From Schleiferiaceae bacterium (GTDB taxonomy: Bacteria; Bacteroidota; Bacteroidia; Flavobacteriales; Schleiferiaceae), in assembly GCA_018401735.1 (NCBI GenBank), contig JAGYKI010000006.1:62001-126000 (forward strand): a stretch of DNA of 64,000 nucleotides, given 5' to 3'. The first letter of the stretch is position 1. Each line of letters opens with the position of its first letter. Positions 1 through 8,347 of this stretch are shown here, one piece after another. The translations under genes were made by a program, and so were the position numbers. A model generated the notes under the pieces. That model was not told where the DNA came from, did not search any database, and saw only the letters and a program-made list of their open reading frames with translations.

Positions 1-448
1 TTGCCCCCAAGGTATCGCGCTGGTAACTCCTACTTAATACCAAACTATTGGCGGTCATTGCACTTACTTCATAGGTGGTTGATCCTGTTATGGGGTCATT
101 AATGCTAAAGCTATTTTCACTAAGAATTTGAAAAGTCCCTGCTCCTGCAAGGTAGAGAGGGTAACTAGTGGAAGCCACTTCCATATTCGTGTTTAATAAG
201 TAGGTAGTGGTTTTGGTAAAGGACTCAAAAAGGAAATTACCATCTGTGTTGGTGCCAGTGCCCGTAACGGGAAGGTTACCCAAGATGGTACCTACACTAC
301 CATTATAATCTGCACGCGTAATATTGAAATTACCTTTGAGAACGGTAGATAAAGTTGGCTCGCTATTGGCGTTTTCTTCATCTTTTTCACAAGATGATAA
401 TAAGCTAAGTGATAAAATAAGTAGGCCTAAACGGATAATGGTCTTCAT
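1..448 (-). CDS. Lipoprotein of unknown function, lipocalin-like (C-terminus outside window)
   Basis: The reading frame starts at an ATG at 446-448 and stays open to the window edge, so about 149 residues are visible and the C-terminus is missing. It opens with Met-Lys, a hydrophobic stretch and a lipobox ending LSLLSSC at about residue 20, followed by acidic residues (EKDEEN). This is a lipoprotein signal peptide. The mature part is rich in Thr, Ser, Asn and Gly with alternating beta-strand-like patterns, as in the small lipocalin-like lipoproteins common in Bacteroidota. No catalytic motif is visible. It lies 30 bp downstream of the metallophosphoesterase on the same strand and may be cotranscribed with it. 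The lipoprotein call is firm; the fold is a guess. Confidence 0.75.
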   Translation of the reverse strand, partial: MKTIIRLGLLILSLSLLSSCEKDEENANSEPTLSTVLKGNFNITRADYNGSVGTILGNLPVTGTGTNTDGNFLFESFTKTTTYLLNTNMEVASTSYPLYLAGAGTFQILSENSFSINDPITGSTTYEVSAMTANSLVLSRSYQRDTLGA

Positions 449-478
449 AAGAATATTTTGAGGCACCAAGATACTTAA

Positions 479-1717
479 TCAGACGATTGTTTCCCCTTTT
501 TTAAATTCTAAAACTGTAATTTCTGGCCAAATGCCTACCCGTCCGGGGAAAGCTAAAAAACCAAAGCCGCGATTTACATAAAGGTATTTCCCCATTTCTT
601 CGTACAAACCCGCCCATTTGGGATAGCGATATTTTACGGGACTCCATTTTATCCAGCCTGGAATTTCAATGCCAAATTGCATTCCATGAGTATGCCCACT
701 TAAGGTAAGCGACATTTTTTTAGGATAGGTTTTTACAATTTGGTCGAAATGCGAAGGGTCATGTGAAAGCAATATGTGAAAGTCATTCGCATTAGTATCG
801 GCCGTTGCTTTATCTAAATCGCCGTGTTGCACAAAACCACCCGTTCCCCAATTTTCAACACCCACTAAACGGAAACTTTCTCCGTCTTTTTCAATCAGGC
901 GATTTTCATTGCGTAAAAGGTCAAAGCCAATATCTTTATGCGTTTGGTAAAGCTTCTGCATATTGGCTTCTTTCGCTGCCGCAGATGGCCAAGTAACATA
1001 ATCGCCGTAATCGTGGTTGCCCAAGATGGAATACTTGCCCATTGGTGCTTTTAACTTAGAGAAGACTTCCTTCCAAGGTTCCATTTCATCAGCGCTATTA
1101 TTTACTAAGTCGCCTGTGAAAACAATCATGTCACTTTTCTGCTCATTAATCAGGCCGATGCCATAGGCGATTTTCTCAGCATTATCGAAGCTGCCGCTGT
1201 GCACATCCGAAATTTGCGTCAGGGTAAAACCTTCGAAGGCCGCCGGTAAATCGGGGAAGTAAAGGGTTTTCTTCACGACCTTATAGTTGTATTTGCCTTT
1301 GATAACGCCGTATAAAATTCCGGCAAAAGGAATAACCGCTATACCGAGAGCAATTTGACTGACAAACTTCCGGCGCGAGGGTAGGAAAGTTTCAGAATCG
1401 GAGCCCGAAAACTGTCCAGCAACACCTACTAACATACGGGTCACATCTTCCGTAAGGAGGAAAAGACTGATAATTAATTTGGGAACAAATAAGAGCACGA
1501 AGCTAGCCATTACCACTTTGAAAACAGGGTTTTGCGGACCAGAATTGCGATCGAAATTTAAGATTGTGTATAAGACTAAAATTAGAAAAAGAACGGAAAC
1601 AATCCAGTAGCCATAACGAATCCAGACTTGGTCGCGCGAAAGGGTTTTAAAGGCTTGATAGGCGTAAATGTCTACCAGACTGAGCAAAACGAGGGGTAAT
1701 AAGATTCTGAATAACAC
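479..1717 (-). CDS. Membrane-anchored metallophosphoesterase
   Basis: This is a calcineurin-like phosphoesterase of 412 residues. About four hydrophobic segments fill the first 140 residues and anchor the enzyme in the inner membrane. The catalytic half then shows the family's metal-binding motifs in order: ISDVH near residue 168, GDLVN near 201, GNHDYGD near 232, a SHDP segment, and GHTHGMQFG near 340. This arrangement matches YkuE-type phosphoesterases, some of which act on phospholipid or lipid A precursor substrates; the substrate here cannot be read from sequence. The start is GTG, with no better ATG nearby. The gene is divergent from polA across a 296-bp gap that carries a dispersed repeat. 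Confidence 0.85.
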   Translation of the reverse strand: MLFRILLPLVLLSLVDIYAYQAFKTLSRDQVWIRYGYWIVSVLFLILVLYTILNFDRNSGPQNPVFKVVMASFVLLFVPKLIISLFLLTEDVTRMLVGVAGQFSGSDSETFLPSRRKFVSQIALGIAVIPFAGILYGVIKGKYNYKVVKKTLYFPDLPAAFEGFTLTQISDVHSGSFDNAEKIAYGIGLINEQKSDMIVFTGDLVNNSADEMEPWKEVFSKLKAPMGKYSILGNHDYGDYVTWPSAAAKEANMQKLYQTHKDIGFDLLRNENRLIEKDGESFRLVGVENWGTGGFVQHGDLDKATADTNANDFHILLSHDPSHFDQIVKTYPKKMSLTLSGHTHGMQFGIEIPGWIKWSPVKYRYPKWAGLYEEMGKYLYVNRGFGFLAFPGRVGIWPEITVLEFKKGETIV

Positions 1718-1793
1718 GTAATGATTTTTTAGGAATAAACCGCTTGCTGCGGAAATTGTGCACGGCGGCGAAATTAAAGTATTAATCTTTAAA

Positions 1794-1840
1794 CCTGAGT
1801 TAGACGTAAAATTAGGCCTCAGACCTTTTATAAATAGTGG
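1794..1840. repeat. Dispersed intergenic repeat, copy A (GAGGCCTAATTTTAC family)
   Basis: The complementary strand reads CTGAGGCCTAATTTTAC followed by GTCTAACTCAGG. The same core recurs at 42787-42810 and 54924-54947. In this copy the TGAGTTAGACGTA arm and the AGGCCTCAG core are contiguous on the plus strand. The rest of the 1718-2013 gap between the metallophosphoesterase and polA shows no gene; a weak -7-like TATTTTCG lies at 1988-1995, shortly before polA. Confidence 0.55.
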
Positions 1841-2013
1841 GTTTTAGGGCAGATAGCTTTTGCACTGGGCTAGATGGTTTTTAAAATGGCTGATTTTAGT
1901 TCAAGCAAATCAGCAGAGTATTTACCGGCCGTACTGATCTCAGTGCTATTTAAGCGAGTCATCCCTTTCTCGATGGCTTATTAATCTTATTTTCGTGCTT
2001 CATAAAAAAGTCT

Positions 2014-4812
2014 ATGTCTAAGCCTACATTATATTTACTTGACGCCTTTGCTCTTATCTATCGCTCTTATTTCGCCTTCATAAATAACCCGCGAATCAAC
2101 TCGAATGGACTGGATACTTCGGCGATTTTTGGTTTTACAACCACCTTGCTAGAGATTTTAGAAAAGAAAAACCCCTCGCATATTGCGATCGTATACGATA
2201 CCAGTGCGCCCACAGTGCGACATATAGAATACGATTTGTACAAGGCCCAACGCGAAGAAACTCCAGAAGGAATAAAGGTAGCCTTTCCTTACATCCGAAA
2301 AATGGCGGAAGCCTTTAATATTCCCTTTTTAGGGGTCGATGGCTATGAAGCCGACGATGTAATAGGTACCCTAGCCAAGCAGGCGGAGAAAGCGGGTTAC
2401 GAGGTGTATATGATGACGCCCGACAAGGATTTCGGGCAGTTGGTGAGTGAAAATATTTTTATGTATCGTCCTGGTCGCAGCGGTAATCCGGCTGAAGTGT
2501 GGGGCATAGAAGAGATTAAGGCCAAATTTGAAATTGATAATGTTGACCAAGTAGTAGACTATTTGGGCATGATGGGTGATGCGGTGGATAATATTCCTGG
2601 CATTCCGGGAGTTGGTCCGAAAACGGCATCGAAGCTTTTAAAACAGTATGGCTCCATGGAGGGGATGTACGAAAAGGCGGAAGAAATTAAAGGAAAATTA
2701 GGCGAGAAAATTCGTGATAATAAAGAGCAAGCCTTGCTCTCTAAAAAGTTGGCGCGCATTATCACCGATGTGCCCATTCAATTTGAAGAATCGAGTTTTA
2801 AAAAGGATCCAGCGGATGTGGAAAAGATTCAAGAGCTTTTTAAGGAGTTGGAGTTTAGAGCCTTGTCGCGCAGGGTTTTAGGTACAGACGCTACGGCAGA
2901 TGCGCCTCAAGGCGATGTGAAGATTAAGGCCAAAGATACCGGCGGGCAAATCGATATGTTTGCGGCCCCGAGTGGGGAAGGCGAGGAGCAATCGAATAGC
3001 AGCAGCTACCAAAATTTAACAAATAACGAGCACCTATACCAATTGGTGCAGCACCCTAAAGAACGTCAGCTTTTACTAGACAACTTGTTAAAGCAAAGCT
3101 CGGTTTGTTTCGATACCGAAACCACTAGTTTAGATGTGCAAAAAGCAGACTTGGTAGGACTTGCTTTCTCGTATAAGCCTGGACTAGCCTATTATGTGCA
3201 TCTGCCGCAAGGGCAAGAAAAAACAATTTTAGAAGAGTTTAGACCCTTCTTTGAGCATCCTGAAATTGAGAAAATCGGACAGAATTTGAAGTACGACCTA
3301 AGCGTTTTGCATCAATACAGTATGTCGGTTAATGGCCCCCTTTTCGATACCATGTTGGCCCATTATTTAATAAATCCCGACATGCGCCATAATATGGATA
3401 TCATGGCGGAAACCTATCTAAATTACCAGCCACAATCTATCGAAGAGTTGATTGGTAAGAAGGGGAAAAACCAAAAAACCATGCGTGAGGTAGATCCTGT
3501 TTTGGCGGCTGAATATGCAGGGGAAGATGCGGATATTACCCTTCGTTTAGCGCAGGTTTTTAAAGAGAAATTAGCCGATAGTAGCGCCGCTAAAGTATTG
3601 GCCGAAATTGAAACGCCTTTGGTGAAAGTGTTAGCGAAAATGGAGATGGAAGGCATTAACCTCGATCGGGGAGCTTTAGCCCGACTATCCGAAGAATTAG
3701 CAGAAGACATTGCTAATCTTGACCGGGAAATTCACGAGCTATCGGGTAATCCCGATTTTAATATTGCATCGCCGCGACAATTGGGTGAAGTGCTTTTTGG
3801 TGAAATGGAGTTGATAGCAAAACCGAAGAAAACCAAAAGCGGACAGTACGCCACGGGCGAAGATGTATTGCAAGACTTAGCCAAAGAGCATGAGATTATT
3901 CAAAAGATTTTGGACTATCGCCAAATGGTTAAACTTAAAAGTACTTACGTAGATGCGCTACCGGATATGGTGAGCGATGTAACCGGCAGAATTCATAGTA
4001 GCTTCAATCAGGCGGTGGCCGCTACTGGTCGTTTAAGTAGTAATAATCCCAATCTCCAAAATATACCCATCCGCACCAAGCGTGGACAAGAAGTGCGTAA
4101 AGCCTTTATTCCTCGTGATGCAAACCACGTGATCTTAGCGGCGGATTACAGCCAGATTGAATTGCGCTTAATTGCCCAGCTTAGTCAGGAAAAAACTATG
4201 ATGGAGGCCTTTATAAACGGGGAAGATATTCATGCAGCCACGGCGGCCAAAGTTTTTGGGCTGCCCCTAGATGAGGTGACTAGGGAGATGCGTAGTAATG
4301 CGAAGACCGTAAATTTCGGTATTATTTATGGCGTAAGTGCTTATGGGTTAAGCCAGCAAACCAGTTTGAGTCGCGGCGAGGCCAGCGATATCATTAAGAG
4401 CTATTTTAAAACCTACCCAGGCATCCGCGATTATATTGAGGCACAAAAAGAACTCGCCCGCGAGCAAGGCTTTGTGGAAACCATGTTAGGCAGACGTCGC
4501 TATTTAAAAGATATTAATAGTAGAAATGCGGTGGTGCGCGGTCATGCTGAGCGCAATGCGGTTAATGCTCCTATTCAAGGCTCGGCGGCCGATATTATTA
4601 AAATCGCCATGATTAATATCGATCAAGCCTTGGCGCCCTTTAAAACCAAAATGCTTTTACAAGTGCATGATGAATTGGTTTTCGATGCCCCCAAAGAAGA
4701 ATTGGAGGAAGTAACCGCATTGATTGTTGATAAAATGCAAACAGCGGTAAAAACAGAAGTGCCCTTATTGGTAGAAAGCGGTTACGGTGCAAATTGGCTA
4801 GAGGCGCATTGA
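2014..4812 (+). CDS. polA: DNA polymerase I
   Basis: Family A DNA polymerase of 932 residues, used in Okazaki fragment processing and repair synthesis. Residues 1 to about 300 form the 5'-nuclease (FEN-like) domain, with acidic motifs such as GYEADDVIGT and TPDKDFGQLV and a GVGPKTA helix-hairpin-helix. The middle domain keeps an intact proofreading exonuclease: Exo I (FDTETTSLD), Exo II (GQNLKYDLSVL) and Exo III (YAGEDADITLRL). The polymerase domain shows motif A (ADYSQIELRL), motif B (RSNAKTVNFGIIYG) and motif C (VHDELVF). Length and all three activities are normal for the family. It appears to be transcribed alone, ending before a strong bidirectional terminator. Confidence 0.97.
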   Translation: MSKPTLYLLDAFALIYRSYFAFINNPRINSNGLDTSAIFGFTTTLLEILEKKNPSHIAIVYDTSAPTVRHIEYDLYKAQREETPEGIKVAFPYIRKMAEAFNIPFLGVDGYEADDVIGTLAKQAEKAGYEVYMMTPDKDFGQLVSENIFMYRPGRSGNPAEVWGIEEIKAKFEIDNVDQVVDYLGMMGDAVDNIPGIPGVGPKTASKLLKQYGSMEGMYEKAEEIKGKLGEKIRDNKEQALLSKKLARIITDVPIQFEESSFKKDPADVEKIQELFKELEFRALSRRVLGTDATADAPQGDVKIKAKDTGGQIDMFAAPSGEGEEQSNSSSYQNLTNNEHLYQLVQHPKERQLLLDNLLKQSSVCFDTETTSLDVQKADLVGLAFSYKPGLAYYVHLPQGQEKTILEEFRPFFEHPEIEKIGQNLKYDLSVLHQYSMSVNGPLFDTMLAHYLINPDMRHNMDIMAETYLNYQPQSIEELIGKKGKNQKTMREVDPVLAAEYAGEDADITLRLAQVFKEKLADSSAAKVLAEIETPLVKVLAKMEMEGINLDRGALARLSEELAEDIANLDREIHELSGNPDFNIASPRQLGEVLFGEMELIAKPKKTKSGQYATGEDVLQDLAKEHEIIQKILDYRQMVKLKSTYVDALPDMVSDVTGRIHSSFNQAVAATGRLSSNNPNLQNIPIRTKRGQEVRKAFIPRDANHVILAADYSQIELRLIAQLSQEKTMMEAFINGEDIHAATAAKVFGLPLDEVTREMRSNAKTVNFGIIYGVSAYGLSQQTSLSRGEASDIIKSYFKTYPGIRDYIEAQKELAREQGFVETMLGRRRYLKDINSRNAVVRGHAERNAVNAPIQGSAADIIKIAMINIDQALAPFKTKMLLQVHDELVFDAPKEELEEVTALIVDKMQTAVKTEVPLLVESGYGANWLEAH

Positions 4813-4814
4813 TG

Positions 4815-4850
4815 TTTAGTACTTAGTACGCTGCGCTTTTAGTAGTAAGT
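4815..4850. repeat. Short dispersed repeat (AGCGTACTAAnTACTA family), copy 1
   Basis: Directly after the polA stop, the complementary strand reads AAAGCGCAGCGTACTAAG followed by TACTA. Nearly the same string, AAAGCGAAGCGTACTAAA followed by TACTA, occurs at 63037-63060, next to the end of the WG-repeat gene. Both copies sit immediately behind a stop codon. Confidence 0.4.
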
Positions 4851-4913
4851 ATGGCTTGGAGAATTGCTGGATGATAATCCCTCCGAAGCGAGATTCAATG
4901 GTTTTATAGCCTT

Positions 4914-4989
4914 GCGATTTATCGCGTGGGTTGGCGGAAAGGGAAATTTAATTGTAATTCGGCATTTTGTAGAAACGCGATTTATCGCG
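4914..4989. repeat. Pair of REP-like palindromes (GCGATTTATCGCG)
   Basis: The 13-mer GCGATTTATCGCG occurs twice, at 4914-4926 and 4977-4989. Each copy is a near-perfect palindrome that can fold as a short hairpin. The second is preceded by TGTAGAAAC, which recalls, from memory, the dispersed GTAGAGACGCGATnnATCGCGTC palindromes linked to REP-associated (RAYT/TnpA-REP) transposases in many bacteria. No transposase gene is in the window. Small open frames through this stretch are translations of the repeat rather than genes. Confidence 0.6.
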
Positions 4990-5031
4990 ACTAACAATTT
5001 TTTCGGGGTACAACCTTGTACAAACAGATGT

Positions 5032-5072
5032 AAAAAGCCCCCTCTACTAATCAAAGAAGAAGGGGCTTTTGT
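5032..5072. terminator. Bidirectional intrinsic terminator between polA and the M43 protease gene
   Basis: AAAAAGCCCCCT and AGGGGCTTTT form a strong stem with A and T tracts on both sides, so it can stop transcripts from polA (plus) and from the convergent protease gene (minus), whose stop lies 16 bp further on. Confidence 0.8.
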
Positions 5073-5087
5073 ATAAAATTGAATAAT

Positions 5088-7199
5088 CTACTCGATAATC
5101 AGCTTTTCACTGAAATTGGTACGATCCCCCTTTATATTAATAAGGTATACACCCGTGCTTAGTTCTAGGTCTAACTGAGTTTCAAGGCTTGAGCTCTTGG
5201 TTTGTAAGCTTTGATTATAAACCAATCTGCCGCCAAGGTCTACAATCTCTAAATTAAGCTGATGGTCCAATAAGTCGCTCATCTTAATAGTAAGTTGGCC
5301 ATTGCTAGGGTTAGGATAAAGTTTTAGGTCTGCGGTGCCAAACTCGGCGAGACTTACATCGGTTCCTTGTCCGAAACGAATATTATCGATATAGAAATTA
5401 TTACCACCACCATTATTAAATACAAACTTGATCAAGATGGGATCGTTTTGAATATAAGCATCGAAGTTTAGGGTTTCTGTTGTCCATTGGCTGGGGCCGT
5501 TAGGTACAAAATTAGCGGTGGTATTGGGGGCTGTGCGCAAGCGGCTACTGTTGTAGAAACGTCTTCTGATCCAAGTGTCACCACAATCGCGTGATACGAA
5601 AACTTCCAGTTCATCACTATTATCATTGGATTGAGCCGCAAAAGCATAATCGAAATATAAATTAAGGTTAGAACCACCAGCCGTTGCAATAGCGGGAGTA
5701 ATGATTTCATCGATATCACCAGCCGAAATAGTATTTACCTTCTCTAAAACCAGACTATTACTAAGATGAGAGCCCGCTCCACTAAATGGTTTAAAGGGAT
5801 TTTGGTCGTTGTCAATAATGGAAACCACACCAGGAATGCTGCCCGATTCAAAGCTTTCCACCCAAGTAAGATTAAAGAAAGGGTTACTGGAGCTTTTAAC
5901 GTTTATGTATTGCGTAAGAGTGGTGCTGTTAGACCCTGCGCTGTTACTTACGGTAAGGCTTACATCGTATTTACCTGGGTTGGCATAAGTAACGGTGGGA
6001 TTTTCGGCAGTGGAAGAGCTAGGCGTTCCACCGGGGAAAGTCCAGCTCCACGTGCTAGGAATGCCATCTTCAGAAATGTCGTTGAACTGAACCACCTCAT
6101 TTACGCATACCACATTTTTAGGGCTTTCTAATAATGCCGTTGGGGTGCAGGCAGGTGGGTTTACTACTCCAGTAGCAATAAGGTTAGACTGAGAAACAAG
6201 GTTTGCTCTTAAAGCGTTGCTATTAATAACGGCTCTGGCTCGGGCTTTTTGATCGGCGGTAAACATGTTTTGGCAGTTGGTATAGTCCATGTAGTTTTCA
6301 ATCTGATCTGGTAAGTCTGGATTGTCAGAGTTACAAGAGTTAATGGGGGTACAGCCCATGTTGTCTTCAAAAACAGGAGGAGTGTCTGCGCAATAATCGC
6401 CGCTAGTGGATCCGCCTACGTTTCCTACGGGGTTTAATCCGCCACTACCCGTGCAGCTGCCTTCAAAAGGATGGTGTAAAGCTAAATAATGACCTACTTC
6501 ATGTGTAAGGGTTCGTCCTGGATTACCGGCTGCCGTGCCTATGGTTCCGAGCTGGTCATGTCTTAAAATTACCCCATCACCTGAAACGAGTGAGTTGTTG
6601 CGAGGGAAGAAGGAGTAACCCAGGGTATATCCCTGAGGGTTAGAAGGCAAGGTGTTGGAGACGTTGCGAGTGACCCAAATATTAAGATAATTATTGCGAT
6701 TCCACTTTATGATTTTAGAGCCCTCATCGCCCGAAAGCGACTCAATGCTTTGCGTACGGGTAATACCGTCGGTGCAGTTTCCTTGAGGGTCTTTTTTAGC
6801 GAGGGCGAATTCTATTTCGAAATCCGCTGCTACGGGTTTAAAAATTGCACGTGTTTGCGAGGTATCGGCATTTTGGCGGCGAAAATCTTCATTTAGTATT
6901 CTCAGGCCGTCTTCAATTTGTGATAAAGAAATATTATCCTGTGCGCTAGCATAAATGATATGGAAAACTACGGGTATAGTTACGACTGTAGCAGCAGTTT
7001 TGTTATCCTGCATTTTCATTTCCGCAATTTTGCTCTGAATTAATTTTTCAGTAGCAATGAGAGCTTCTTTTTGAGCAGGGTCATTCATTTGCTCCTGATA
7101 GTAATGATCAAAAGCACACTTTTCATGATTTACTTGTTGAGCGGCACTAGTAAAACTCAGAGTTACTAATGCTGTTAACAAGAAAAAAAACTTGTTCAT
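5088..7199 (-). CDS. Secreted M43-family (pappalysin-like) zinc metalloprotease with PKD and T9SS sorting domains
   Basis: A secreted protease of about 703 residues. The ATG at 7199 was chosen because it begins a clean signal peptide (MNKFFFLL, ending near SAAQQ); a longer frame upstream adds only unlikely residues. The catalytic zinc motif is HEVGHYLALHHPF near residue 233, the extended HExxHxxxxxH form of M43 metzincins, with a downstream NYMDYTNC Met-turn. A PKD domain follows (WSWTFPGGTPSSS), then a jelly-roll-like region with FDYAFAA. The last 80 residues (LYPNPSNGQLTIK, ending LIIE) form a type A sorting domain for T9SS export. It is a single gene, convergent with polA. Confidence 0.9.
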   Translation of the reverse strand: MNKFFFLLTALVTLSFTSAAQQVNHEKCAFDHYYQEQMNDPAQKEALIATEKLIQSKIAEMKMQDNKTAATVVTIPVVFHIIYASAQDNISLSQIEDGLRILNEDFRRQNADTSQTRAIFKPVAADFEIEFALAKKDPQGNCTDGITRTQSIESLSGDEGSKIIKWNRNNYLNIWVTRNVSNTLPSNPQGYTLGYSFFPRNNSLVSGDGVILRHDQLGTIGTAAGNPGRTLTHEVGHYLALHHPFEGSCTGSGGLNPVGNVGGSTSGDYCADTPPVFEDNMGCTPINSCNSDNPDLPDQIENYMDYTNCQNMFTADQKARARAVINSNALRANLVSQSNLIATGVVNPPACTPTALLESPKNVVCVNEVVQFNDISEDGIPSTWSWTFPGGTPSSSTAENPTVTYANPGKYDVSLTVSNSAGSNSTTLTQYINVKSSSNPFFNLTWVESFESGSIPGVVSIIDNDQNPFKPFSGAGSHLSNSLVLEKVNTISAGDIDEIITPAIATAGGSNLNLYFDYAFAAQSNDNSDELEVFVSRDCGDTWIRRRFYNSSRLRTAPNTTANFVPNGPSQWTTETLNFDAYIQNDPILIKFVFNNGGGNNFYIDNIRFGQGTDVSLAEFGTADLKLYPNPSNGQLTIKMSDLLDHQLNLEIVDLGGRLVYNQSLQTKSSSLETQLDLELSTGVYLINIKGDRTNFSEKLIIE

Positions 7200-7309
7200 A
7201 TTTGAGAGAATATTAGGGAAATAAGACAGCAAATATAAGCTTTGTGTTGATAGTGGAAAGTTAGCTGTGTACAAGCCTTTTAATTTTCAACGATTTATGG
7301 TTAATAAGG

Positions 7310-7342
7310 TTTGGTAAAGTGAAAATTATTGTTGTAAATTCG
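7310..7342 (+). promoter_or_regulatory. Promoter for rplM-rpsI
   Basis: TTTG at 7310-7313 and TAAATTCG at 7335-7342 resemble the Bacteroidota TTTG (-33) and TAnnTTTG (-7) elements with a 21-bp spacer and one mismatch in the -7 box. It is the only good candidate upstream of rplM. Confidence 0.5.
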
Positions 7343-7343
7343 C

Positions 7344-7400
7344 AGCCCCTTTTCGGGGGAGTAGCTTTACTCAAGGTAACGTTTTAAATATTAAGTAGTT
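7344..7400 (+). promoter_or_regulatory. Structured leader upstream of rplM
   Basis: Two short hairpins lie between the promoter and the rplM start: CCCC-TTTTC-GGGG, and GAGTA-GCTT-TACTC at 7359-7372. Ribosomal protein operons often carry such leaders for autoregulation by the encoded protein, and I recall that L13 leaders have been proposed in Bacteroidia. Whether this one binds L13 is inference. Confidence 0.4.
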
Positions 7401-7856
7401 GTGAATACAATGAGTTACAAAACAGTGTCGGCGAACAGCCAAACTGTTGATAAGAAATGGTTAGTAGTCGACGCTGAGGGTCAAACCCTAGGTCGCCTTG
7501 CATCTGGAATCGCGTTTTTATTACGCGGAAAACATAAGGTGAATTTCACCCCACATGTTGATTGTGGCGACAATGTTATCGTGCTTAATGCCGATAAAGT
7601 TGTTCTTACTGGACAGAAAGCTACTGAGAAAGAATATGTTCGTCATACTGAGTATCCTGGTGGTCAGCGTTTTACTACCCCAGCACAGTTAATGATGAAG
7701 AAGCCTACGAAGGTTTTGGAAAATGCTGTGAAAGGTATGCTTCCTAAAAATCGCTTAGGTAGTGAGTTGTTTCGCAATTTACACGCCTTTGTTGGTACTG
7801 AGCATCCTCACGAGGCTCAGAAGCCAGAACTAGTTGACATTAACACAGTTAAATAA
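7401..7856 (+). CDS. rplM: 50S ribosomal protein L13
   Basis: The 151-residue product matches L13 over its whole length: KWLVVDAEGQTLGRLAS, then HVDCGDNVIVLNADK, a YPGGQR motif, and AVKGMLPKNRLG near the C-terminal third. L13 is an early assembly protein of the large subunit. The start is taken as the GTG at 7401 rather than the ATG nine bases later, because flavobacterial L13 proteins begin with the pattern MxTxSYKT, which the GTG start reproduces. rpsI follows 10 bp after the stop in the usual L13-S9 operon. Confidence 0.97.
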   Translation: MNTMSYKTVSANSQTVDKKWLVVDAEGQTLGRLASGIAFLLRGKHKVNFTPHVDCGDNVIVLNADKVVLTGQKATEKEYVRHTEYPGGQRFTTPAQLMMKKPTKVLENAVKGMLPKNRLGSELFRNLHAFVGTEHPHEAQKPELVDINTVK

Positions 7857-7866
7857 TAAGGAGAGT

Positions 7867-8253
7867 ATGTCTGTAACTCACACTATTGGAAGAAGAAAGA
7901 AGTCTGTGGCTCGAGTTTTCTTAAAAGAAGGCTCTGGCGTAATCTCAATCAACAAGAAAGATTATAAAGACTACTTCGACACCGCTGCCCTTCACTACAA
8001 GGTGGAGCAAGCGTTTTTAATTACCGAAACTACTGGTAAGTACGACGTTATGGTAAACGTTGATGGCGGTGGTATTACTGGTCAAGCCGAAGCGATTCGC
8101 TTAGGAATTAGCCGCGGTTTGTGCGTAATCAATCCTGATCACCGCATCGCACTAAAACCAGAAGGTGTTCTTACCCGTGATCCACGTATGGTGGAACGTA
8201 AGAAATTCGGTCAGAAAAAAGCGAGAAAGAAATTCCAATTCTCGAAACGTTAA
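7867..8253 (+). CDS. rpsI: 30S ribosomal protein S9
   Basis: 128 residues. S9 hallmarks are GRRKKSVARVFLKEG near the N-terminus, NVDGGGITGQAEAIRLGI in the centre, and the basic tail ending KKARKKFQFSKR, whose last residues reach the P-site tRNA in the ribosome. The ATG at 7867 was preferred over an upstream in-frame start inside rplM because it gives the standard S9 N-terminus and follows AAGGAGAGT, an unusually good Shine-Dalgarno for this group. It is the second gene of the rplM operon. Confidence 0.97.
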   Translation: MSVTHTIGRRKKSVARVFLKEGSGVISINKKDYKDYFDTAALHYKVEQAFLITETTGKYDVMVNVDGGGITGQAEAIRLGISRGLCVINPDHRIALKPEGVLTRDPRMVERKKFGQKKARKKFQFSKR

Positions 8254-8347
8254 GAATTATCTATTTGGGTTTAGTATCCAAATCCGAGGGGTTAGTATTC
8301 TACCACCCTGGGGTTGTAATTAGTGAATGTAAACAATTAAACATCTC

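Noticed and set aside
2014..4812. Possible loss of proofreading in DNA polymerase I
   Set aside because: All three exonuclease motifs with their acidic residues are intact.
4839..5076. Two opposite small reading frames (about 70 codons) between polA and the protease gene
   Set aside because: They run through the GCGATTTATCGCG palindromes and the terminator; the translated RFIA-type strings are a product of the repeat, not of protein selection.
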